Shown one piece after another: positions 58,115 to 64,000 of a DNA stretch of 64,000 bases. Location of the stretch: contig NZ_UWPC01000006.1 in NCBI RefSeq assembly GCF_900604935.1, positions 79,223-143,222 of the forward strand, written 5' to 3'. The position numbers and the translations under genes are program-made. The DNA comes from Vaginisenegalia massiliensis (GTDB lineage: Bacteria > Bacillota > Bacilli > Lactobacillales > Aerococcaceae). The notes beneath the pieces are model-generated. The model ran no database searches and was not told the DNA's origin. It saw only the letters and a list, made by a program, of their open reading frames with translations. Numbering within the stretch: position 1 is the stretch's first letter; each line of letters opens with the position of its first letter.

Positions 58115-60112
58115 TTACTTTTTCTTTTCAACTAACTTAGATTCTAAAATTTCACCGTATTGAAGGGGAACCATTTCGTGGAGGACTTCGGAGTATTCTA
58201 GACCAAACCAGGACTCTACTGAAGTAGCCAGATGTTTGATAAAGATTTTACTGTCCATGATGAATCGTTTAACACGTGAGATTTTTGAAATGTTTGATAA
58301 TTTTTCGTCCACGAAGACAAATTGAAAATCGCCAACTTGACGATCATTAGTAATAGAATATTTTTGCGGTTGAGCTTTGATGCGCCCACTATCAATTAAT
58401 TCGTGAATAATCTGACGCAAGTAAAGATTGACCGTTTGTGGCATTCTAAAACCGAGAAATAGTTTTACTAAAACAACGGAGTCAGTTCCCATAGTATCAA
58501 CGGTGTAGGTCTGTGTATAAGGTTCATCTGTTACTTCGACATTGATGAACCAATATACCTGAGCTCGTTTAGGTTTTTTATCCAAAATAGAATAGATATA
58601 ATGTTCCTCAATCCAGTCATCTTTCATTGAAGAAACGAGATAGACTAAATTGGTTTGGGTATAAGGAATAGAGTCATCCGCTTGTAAGGCAAGCAATTTG
58701 GGTAAATAGGCTTTTAAATGTACTTGCTTAAGCATCTCTTGTTTAATTTTATTGGCAAAGAGCCAGATTAACATGATGGAAATTATTACTAAGGCGATAG
58801 CAATGGCAACGTAGCCACCTTTGAAGAACTTAGCTGCACTTGATAAGAAGAACATTAATTCTAAAGTAGCAAAGAAGCCTGTGATAATGATTCCCAATAG
58901 ATGTTTTTTAAGATTGATGCGAATATAGCTCGATAGCAATAGGGTGGTCATTAACATAGTGATGGTAATGGAAAGTCCATAGGCGGCTTCCATATGAGAC
59001 GAGGTCTTAAAAGTAAGAACGATAAAGGAACAAGCCATCCACAAAAGGATGTTGATGGTTGGAATATACATCTGACCGATGGAAGAACCAGGGTACAGAA
59101 TTTGTAAGCGAGGTAGTAGTTTTAATTTAATGGCTTCAGATACCAAAGTGAATGAACCTGAGATTAAAGCCTGTGAGGCAATGATAGCGGCCATGGTTGC
59201 GAAAATAACCCCCATCAAAATCCAACTTGGTGGTAATTGCATGAAGAACGGATTGATTTCATCCATTTGATTAAAGCTTGCTTGCGATTTATGCTGAATT
59301 ATCCAAGCTGTTTGACCTAGGTAATTAAGCACTAAACATAGTTTTACATAAGGCCAAGAAAAATGAATATTTTTTTTGCCAACATGACCAAGATCCGAAT
59401 AGAGGGCTTCTGCTCCAGTAGTAGCTAAAAAGACGTTACCTAGAATAAAGAGGCCTAATTTATTTTCCGACATGAAAAGGACTTTAATGGCATAGTAGGG
59501 ATTTAAAGCCCGTAAGACTGACCAGTCGGTGACCAGGTTGATCAAGCCAGTTAAGCCCAAAAAAGTGAACCAGAGTAGCATGGCAGGACCAAAGACGCGA
59601 CCAACGATATCTGTACCAAATTGTTGTAAAGCAAATAGAAACAGTAAGATGGACAACGTAATAATGATAATCACTTCTTGACTGTGACCAAAATAATGAG
59701 TGAAGATCGGAATATCACGAAGTCCTTCGATAGCAGTAGTGACAGTAACAGCGGGAGTCAAGACGCCGTCAGCTAAGAGGGCGCCGCCGCCAATAATGGC
59801 CGGAATGATTAACCACTTGTGATTGTGGCGAACTAGGCTATATAAAGAGAAAATCCCCCCCTCACCGTGGTTGTCTGCATTTAATGCAATCATCACGTAT
59901 TTTACCGAGGTTAAAAGGGTCAAGGTCCAAAATATTAAGGAAACTGAGCCAATGACAAAGTCCTCTGAGATACGACTTAATCCACCGTTACCAGCAATAA
60001 TAGCTTTCATAACATATAAGGGACTGGTACCAATATCACCGTATACAACCCCCATAGCAACGAGAAAGCCACCAAAACTTAATTTGTTTCTTAATGAATG
60101 TTGATCGTTCAA
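58115..60112 (-). CDS. kup: KUP-family potassium transporter
   Basis: A K+/H+ symporter of the KUP/HAK/KT family, 665 aa. About twelve helices cover the first ~430 residues, with the family start GGFLVAMGVVYGDIGTSPLY, TLLTSVKYVMIALNADNHGE and LLADGVLTPAVTVTTAIEGL. The C-terminal ~230 residues are cytoplasmic. Length and motifs are typical. It is transcribed alone; the terminator of the PTS operon lies just upstream of it. In Lactobacillales a nearby c-di-AMP link is possible but nothing here shows it. Confidence 0.95.
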   Translation of the reverse strand: MNDQHSLRNKLSFGGFLVAMGVVYGDIGTSPLYVMKAIIAGNGGLSRISEDFVIGSVSLIFWTLTLLTSVKYVMIALNADNHGEGGIFSLYSLVRHNHKWLIIPAIIGGGALLADGVLTPAVTVTTAIEGLRDIPIFTHYFGHSQEVIIIITLSILLFLFALQQFGTDIVGRVFGPAMLLWFTFLGLTGLINLVTDWSVLRALNPYYAIKVLFMSENKLGLFILGNVFLATTGAEALYSDLGHVGKKNIHFSWPYVKLCLVLNYLGQTAWIIQHKSQASFNQMDEINPFFMQLPPSWILMGVIFATMAAIIASQALISGSFTLVSEAIKLKLLPRLQILYPGSSIGQMYIPTINILLWMACSFIVLTFKTSSHMEAAYGLSITITMLMTTLLLSSYIRINLKKHLLGIIITGFFATLELMFFLSSAAKFFKGGYVAIAIALVIISIMLIWLFANKIKQEMLKQVHLKAYLPKLLALQADDSIPYTQTNLVYLVSSMKDDWIEEHYIYSILDKKPKRAQVYWFINVEVTDEPYTQTYTVDTMGTDSVVLVKLFLGFRMPQTVNLYLRQIIHELIDSGRIKAQPQKYSITNDRQVGDFQFVFVDEKLSNISKISRVKRFIMDSKIFIKHLATSVESWFGLEYSEVLHEMVPLQYGEILESKLVEKKK

Positions 60113-60136
60113 CTAATTTCCTCCCATAGCTATGAT

Positions 60137-60170
60137 AAAAAAAGAGTAGTTTCTATATAGAAACTACTCT
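60137..60170 (-). terminator. Terminator of the nanE-PTS operon
   Basis: AGAGTAGTTTC pairs with GAAACTACTCT around a 6-base loop. On the minus strand a T7 run follows. Confidence 0.85.
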
Positions 60171-60223
60171 AAAGGTATTTTTATTTAGCCACAAATAATT
60201 TCTTTGCGCTCATTATAATCTAA

Positions 60224-61726
60224 TTAGTCGTCGTTGCCAATAAGCTGATTAATTTCTTGACTAAGTAAATCTGCTTTTGCACCGAAAACAGCTTGAACAC
60301 CGCCATCTACGTCAAATACAGCTGTAGCACCTAGACCTTTGATTCTATTTTTATCAACTTGGTTTTTATCTTTTACTGAGACACGAAGTCGAGTAGCACA
60401 AGCAGTGACTGATTCGATATTTGTTTGCGTTCCTAAGGCTTCAAGAATTTGTTGTGCTTCGATATATAAGCTGTCATTTTCGCGATTTTCGGATGCTGTC
60501 GTTACATCATCTTGGCTTTCCATACCAGGGATAGCAACATTGAATTTCTTAATACAGAATCTGAAGACAACGTAGTAGATGACAGCCCAAAGTAAGCCAA
60601 ATGGAATGACAATCATCCAGTTAGTTTTAGCATTGCCTTGGAAAACACCGAAGAGAAGGAAGTCGATTAAACCACCTGAGAAAGAGTTCCCAATTCGGAT
60701 ATTGAAAATATCAGCAAAGTAGAATGATAATCCGTCTAAGAAAGCGTGGATAACATATAACCATGGAGCAACAAAAAGGAATGAAAATTCGATCGGTTCA
60801 GTAATCCCGGTTAAGAATGAAGTTAAAGCACTTGAGAAGTATAAACCACCATTCTTTTTGCGATTGATGGCTGGAATTGAATGGTACATAGCTAAGCAGG
60901 CAGCAGGTAAACCGAACATCATGGTTGCAAAACGACCAGCAAAGAAACGAGTTCCATAGGTAAATAAACCAGTATGATGAGTATCAGCTAATTGAGCAAA
61001 GAAAATGTTTTGAGCCCCTTCAACCATTTTACCAGCAACTTCTTCAGTTCCACCTAATGAGGTATACCAGAATAGAGGATAGATGGTGTGGTGCAAGCCG
61101 ACAGCCCCAGTTAAACGTAATAAGAAACCATAAAGGAAAGTACCAAAGCTACCCATTTTAGCAATGTTTTCACCAGCGAAGTTCAAACCAGCTTGCATTG
61201 GTGGCCAGATGAAGTAAAAGATTAAACCAATAAAGATAGCACAAATTGACGATACGATAGGAATAAAGCGAGATCCACCGAAGAAGCCTAAGAATGGAGG
61301 TAAGGCAATTTTACGGTACTTATTATGCAAATGAGCTACTGTTCCACCAATGACGATTGAACCAATGACACCGGTATCAATTTTGGCATCTGGACCAGCA
61401 AATTTAGCGAGTAAGCCAGCAATGGTAGCAGTATATACGACATAAGCAACACCAGCAGCTAAACCAGCTGTTCCTTTATCACCTTTAGCTAAACCGACAG
61501 CCACACCGATGGCAAAGATTAAAGCTAAGTTTGCAAAAACGGCTCCACCAGCTGAAGACATAACCATAAAGATAGTTTGTAACCAAGGTTGGTTCAAAAC
61601 AGGATAAGTAGCGACAGCGCTTGGATTAGATAAGGCGCCACCAAGACCTAATAAGAGACCAGCGACAGGTAAAATAGCAATTGGGAGCATGAAAGCTCGA
61701 CCAAGTTGTGAAAACTTCTTGAACAT
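60224..61726 (-). CDS. PTS EIICB, glucose/amino-sugar family
   Basis: The membrane sugar transporter and phosphoryl-transfer subunit of a PTS, 500 aa. EIIC (about 1-390) starts MFKKFSQLGRAFMLPIAILP, with GGSRFIPIVSSICAIF and the conserved GITEPIEFSFLFVAPWLY. A linker leads to EIIB (about 425-500), with phosphocysteine in ESVTACATRLRV. No EIIA domain, so it must borrow one from another PTS. The adjacent nanE points to N-acetylmannosamine (or a sialic-acid-derived or GlcNAc-like sugar) as substrate, delivering the 6-phosphate. The AAGGAGG ribosome site is strong. Confidence 0.9.
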   Translation of the reverse strand: MFKKFSQLGRAFMLPIAILPVAGLLLGLGGALSNPSAVATYPVLNQPWLQTIFMVMSSAGGAVFANLALIFAIGVAVGLAKGDKGTAGLAAGVAYVVYTATIAGLLAKFAGPDAKIDTGVIGSIVIGGTVAHLHNKYRKIALPPFLGFFGGSRFIPIVSSICAIFIGLIFYFIWPPMQAGLNFAGENIAKMGSFGTFLYGFLLRLTGAVGLHHTIYPLFWYTSLGGTEEVAGKMVEGAQNIFFAQLADTHHTGLFTYGTRFFAGRFATMMFGLPAACLAMYHSIPAINRKKNGGLYFSSALTSFLTGITEPIEFSFLFVAPWLYVIHAFLDGLSFYFADIFNIRIGNSFSGGLIDFLLFGVFQGNAKTNWMIVIPFGLLWAVIYYVVFRFCIKKFNVAIPGMESQDDVTTASENRENDSLYIEAQQILEALGTQTNIESVTACATRLRVSVKDKNQVDKNRIKGLGATAVFDVDGGVQAVFGAKADLLSQEINQLIGNDD

Positions 61727-61749
61727 GATATTTCCTCCTTAATAATGGG

Positions 61750-62451
61750 TTAGTTTATCGCTTTGATAAAGCGTTTGGTAATTTCTAAGGGACGGGTAAT
61801 GGCGCTACCAACAACAATCGATATAACCCCTAATTTATTGACTTGGGCGGCTTGCTCAGGTGTATGAATACATCCTTCAGCAATGACAGGGATGTTATGT
61901 TCGACTAATTGTTTAATTAAGTCTAGGTTAGGACCATCTAGCTTTTGTGTGTATGAAGTATAACCAGATAAAGTTGTACCGATAAAGTCAATGCCGGCTT
62001 TATAAGCATTAAGACCTTCTTCAAAGTTACTGATATCCGCCATCCAAAGTTGATCAGGATATTTTGCTTTGATTTGTTGGATGAACTCATTGATTGTTAG
62101 TCCATCATGACGAGGACGTTGAGTGCAATCAAGGGCGATAACATCAACCCCAGTAGCAACTAAGGCATCCACTTCTTTCATTGTTGCGGTAATGAAAGGT
62201 TCTTGTGGGGGGTAATCTTGCTTAATAATACCAATAATCGGTAAAGGACAGACTTCTTTAATTTCTAAAATATCCCTGACCGAGTTCGCACGAATTCCTA
62301 CAGCACCCGCTTGCATGGCAGCTTTAGCCATTAAGGGCATTACCCCTCCTTCCGGACTATACAAGGGTTCATCGGGCAAGGCTTGGCAGGAAACAATCAG
62401 GCCTCCTCGAACTTGTTGGATGAATTCTTCTTTTTTCAAACTCCAAAACAC
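61750..62451 (-). CDS. nanE: N-acetylmannosamine-6-phosphate 2-epimerase
   Basis: Converts ManNAc-6-P to GlcNAc-6-P. A (beta/alpha)8 barrel with [56 protein letters not shown] (catalytic Lys lies earlier in GIIKQD), [25 protein letters not shown] and VVGSAITRP. Length 233 aa. The frame begins at GTG 62451; its ribosome site is poor, and a TTG a few codons in could also be used. It is 23 bases before the PTS gene, forming nanE-EIICB. No nanA or nanK is in the window. Confidence 0.93.
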   Translation of the reverse strand: MFWSLKKEEFIQQVRGGLIVSCQALPDEPLYSPEGGVMPLMAKAAMQAGAVGIRANSVRDILEIKEVCPLPIIGIIKQDYPPQEPFITATMKEVDALVATGVDVIALDCTQRPRHDGLTINEFIQQIKAKYPDQLWMADISNFEEGLNAYKAGIDFIGTTLSGYTSYTQKLDGPNLDLIKQLVEHNIPVIAEGCIHTPEQAAQVNKLGVISIVVGSAITRPLEITKRFIKAIN

Positions 62452-62471
62452 TCCAAACTAATATTTATTTT

Positions 62472-62543
62472 GGATAATTTATCCGGAACAAATATAACAT
62501 AGGCATTTGAAATTGTAAACGCATTCTAGATATAAATTTCAAA
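62472..62543. promoter_or_regulatory. nanE/rpiR intergenic operators and cre box
   Basis: Three candidate sites. GGATAA-T-TTATCC (62472-62484). A 9-bp inverted repeat TTTGAAATT (62506-62514) / AATTTCAAA (62535-62543), a possible RpiR operator. TTGTAAACGCATTCT (62513-62527), which matches the cre consensus WTGNAANCGNWNNCW at every fixed position. The cre lies between the arms of the second repeat. Confidence 0.65.
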
Positions 62544-62587
62544 CAAGAGTGATATAATGAGTTGACTGAGGATAAGGAGTGCCGTGG

Positions 62588-63406
62588 ATGGAATATCAAG
62601 ATTTAATACAATCAAAGTATGCAAGTTTAACTCGTTCGGAAAAAAAGATTGCCGATTATTGTTTAAGTAAAGGAAAGCAAGTGGTTCATGCAACTATGCA
62701 TGAAATTAAAGCTACCACTAAAGTGGGAGATGCAACGATCATTCGCTTCTGTCAAAAACTGGGTTTTACCGGCTTTACCGATTTAAAGATTGAAATTGCA
62801 AAGCAAGGATTCTCGCAAGAATATCGAGAAGTAGAGGCTTCCGACTTTTATAGTCGACATTTACAACGCTTAATTAGATGCATGGAAGATACTCGTGCAC
62901 GGATAAGTGAGGAAAGCGTTGAATTAGCGGTCAAGGCAATTGAAGAAGCAGACCACATTTATTTGTTTGGTGTGGGGTCGAGTGGAACGACAGCTGAAGA
63001 TTTTGAAAGTTTACTTTTGCGGGTAGGGGTTAAGGCTAATGCGGTCACTGACCCGCATTTTCAAGCACATATTGCTTCTATTATTGGTCCAAAGGATATT
63101 GTCATTGCTTTCAGTTTATCGGGTAAAACTAAGGACGTTTATGATAGTTTAACGGTTGCCAAACAATCAGGAGCTAAAGTTATTGCTATTACTACTTATG
63201 ATTTTACGCCCATTGGCCAGTTGGCCGATTTAACCTTAAGGACAGCAGTTGAAGAATTTATCGACGGAGGATCGGTTGCTGGTAAATTGTCCCAGTTGTA
63301 TGTTTGTGATTTAATCGTTCAAAGCTACGAAAAATTAAATAATATTAAAACAGTTGAGATAAGGGAAAAAGTCCTTCGTGCCATTTTAGATAAACAATTA
63401 GATTAG
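62588..63406 (+). CDS. RpiR-family regulator of the amino-sugar genes
   Basis: An RpiR/MurR-type transcription factor, 272 aa. An N-terminal HTH (about 1-75: SLTRSEKKIADYCLSKG and TTKVGDATIIRFCQKLGFTG) is joined to a SIS phosphosugar-binding domain (about 120-255: YLFGVGSSGTTAEDFESLL and IVIAFSLSGKTKDVYDSL). ATG 62588 follows AAGGAG by eight bases; the GTG at 62579 overlaps it. It is divergent from nanE-EIICB, so it most probably senses ManNAc-6-P or GlcNAc-6-P and controls that operon. Confidence 0.92.
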   Translation: MEYQDLIQSKYASLTRSEKKIADYCLSKGKQVVHATMHEIKATTKVGDATIIRFCQKLGFTGFTDLKIEIAKQGFSQEYREVEASDFYSRHLQRLIRCMEDTRARISEESVELAVKAIEEADHIYLFGVGSSGTTAEDFESLLLRVGVKANAVTDPHFQAHIASIIGPKDIVIAFSLSGKTKDVYDSLTVAKQSGAKVIAITTYDFTPIGQLADLTLRTAVEEFIDGGSVAGKLSQLYVCDLIVQSYEKLNNIKTVEIREKVLRAILDKQLD

Positions 63407-63436
63407 ACTCGATGCCATTTGATCGAGTGAGCTAGA

Positions 63437-63478
63437 TAAAAAAGATTCTCCTTGACGAGTCAAGGAGAATCTTTTTTG
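63437..63478. terminator. Terminator after rpiR (bidirectional)
   Basis: AAAAAAGATTCTCCTTGA and its complement around a short loop (about 18-bp stem), with A- and T-runs on both ends. Confidence 0.9.
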
Positions 63479-63555
63479 GAATATATCATTAGCGATGTTG
63501 CATGCTTAACAGTGGTGCCACTAAGTCCTAGCTAAATAAATTGTATTTTTTGCAG

Positions 63556-63813
63556 TTAATGAAGTTTAGCTAAAGCCTGGCGAACTAAATCAACAACGGC
63601 CTGAGCATCTTCAGCGTTATTAACAATATCAAAGTGATCGATATTAATTTTTAAAACTTGTGATGCATGATAGTGCTGATCCACCCAATTATCATAGCCT
63701 TCCCAGAGGGCACGATAATAATCCATGAGTGACTGATCTTGTTCAAAGTCACGCCCACGTAACCCTATGCGATACATGATAGTTTCGAAGGAACCGTGTA
63801 AATAGACCATTAA
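63556..63813 (-). pseudogene. Deoxynucleoside kinase, C-terminal fragment cut by an IS
   Basis: The 84 residues visible match the C-terminal third of a deoxyadenosine/deoxyguanosine kinase (dNK family): VYLHGSFETIMYRIGLRGRD carries the LID arginines, and EGYDNWVDQHYHASQVLKIN follows. The N-terminal P-loop half is missing because the reading frame runs into an insertion sequence at about 63814. The first frame codon (TTA, Leu) still fits the family's LxVYL strand. The rest may survive beyond the window on the far side of the IS. Confidence 0.8.
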
Positions 63814-63821
63814 GTGTAGTG

Positions 63822-63861
63822 CACCCCTAAAGTTGAACCTTAAAATTCAACTTTAGGGGTG
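63822..63861 (+). promoter_or_regulatory. Hairpin covering the transposase ribosome site
   Basis: CACCCCTAAAGTTGAA (63822-63837) is perfectly complementary to TTCAACTTTAGGGGTG (63846-63861). The AGGGGTG ribosome site is inside the right arm. RNA entering from outside the IS would hide it. Confidence 0.6.
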
Positions 63862-63867
63862 TTTATT

Positions 63868-64000
63868 TTGAATAAAAAACATGAATTAGCCTTTAAATTA
63901 AAACTTATCAATGAATACAGGGAAGAAAAACTCGGGTATAAATTAATATGCAAAAAGTATAATGTTAATACAAGTTTATTAAAAACATGGATTTACCAAT
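63868..64000 (+). CDS. IS3-family transposase OrfA, N-terminal part
   Basis: About 44 codons are present before the window ends. HELAFKLKLINEYREEKLGY and CKKYNVNTSLLKTW form the HTH typical of IS3-family OrfA (InsE/HTH_28-like). The start is TTG at 63868, seven bases after AGGGGTG; no in-frame ATG is available. OrfB lies outside the window. Confidence 0.75.
   Translation, partial: MNKKHELAFKLKLINEYREEKLGYKLICKKYNVNTSLLKTWIYQ

Larger units (their letters stand above)
63814..64000 (+). mobile_element. IS3-like insertion sequence, left end (continues past window)
   Basis: Begins around TGTAGTGCACCCC, where homology to the kinase gene stops. It carries a terminal-region palindrome and the start of a transposase gene. 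Exact boundary and target duplication cannot be fixed without the other end. Confidence 0.75.

Overview
The window is a low-GC (roughly 40 % by eye) Gram-positive chromosome segment from the order Lactobacillales. Evidence: the pcrA-ligA-camS-gatCAB block, sortase (LPxTG) anchoring, LytR-CpsA-Psr and L,D-transpeptidase wall enzymes, RpiR/PTS sugar uptake with a catabolite-control (cre) box, a glmS ribozyme and AAGGAGG-type ribosome sites. A family-level guess of Aerococcaceae is inference only. Apart from the last ~190 bases it reads as core chromosome. I saw no phage, CRISPR array, tRNA or rRNA.

Layout. 1-2.5 kb: a small HTH-like protein, a membrane-anchored glucosaminidase and a degenerate PurK-like ATP-grasp protein. 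2.6-11.5 kb: pcrA, ligA, camS and gatCAB (DNA repair, then Gln-tRNA/Asn-tRNA amidotransferase). 11.6-16.2 kb: L,D-transpeptidase, a DUF1054 protein, then uvrC with a small gene on the minus strand. 16.3-28.3 kb: M3 oligopeptidase, MATE efflux pump, Gfo/Idh/MocA oxidoreductase, DEAD-box helicase, a GT4 glycosyltransferase, glutathione-reductase-type enzyme, a small GlsB/YeaQ membrane protein, a FetAB-type ABC exporter, acyl-ACP thioesterase and methionine aminopeptidase.

28.3-34 kb (minus strand): a single polypeptide of three fused RidA domains, then a compact set of galU, GT4, a small membrane coiled-coil protein, an M29 aminopeptidase and flavodoxin. 34.2-45.8 kb (plus): an exopolysaccharide/capsule locus, galE, LCP ligase, UDP-glucose dehydrogenase, GT4, Wzx flippase, Wzy-like polymerase, Wzz-like protein and GT2, followed by an AlkD-like repair protein and a second nucleotide-sugar dehydrogenase. 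GalU, GalE and UGD could supply UDP-glucose, UDP-galactose and UDP-glucuronate, and the second dehydrogenase probably a UDP-HexNAc uronate. No initiating phosphoglycosyl transferase and no CpsB/CpsD phosphotyrosine pair lie in the window.

45.9-51.9 kb: a two-gene ThrE-type serine/threonine exporter divergent from the two-subunit serine dehydratase, then recX, an iron-sulphur-cluster-less mutY and ntdP. 52-54.4 kb: a noncoding region with large modular hairpins, then the glmS promoter, glmS ribozyme and glmS. 54.5-63.4 kb: a membrane acyltransferase, a wall-anchored purple-acid-phosphatase-like protein, a Kup potassium transporter, and an amino-sugar locus (PTS EIICB, nanE, divergent RpiR regulator) with a cre box in the shared promoter. 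The window ends in a deoxynucleoside kinase gene cut by an IS3-like insertion sequence whose transposase ribosome site sits in a perfect hairpin.

The least ordinary items are the triple RidA protein, the modular hairpin element before glmS with partial copies elsewhere, and the incomplete but unusual polysaccharide locus.
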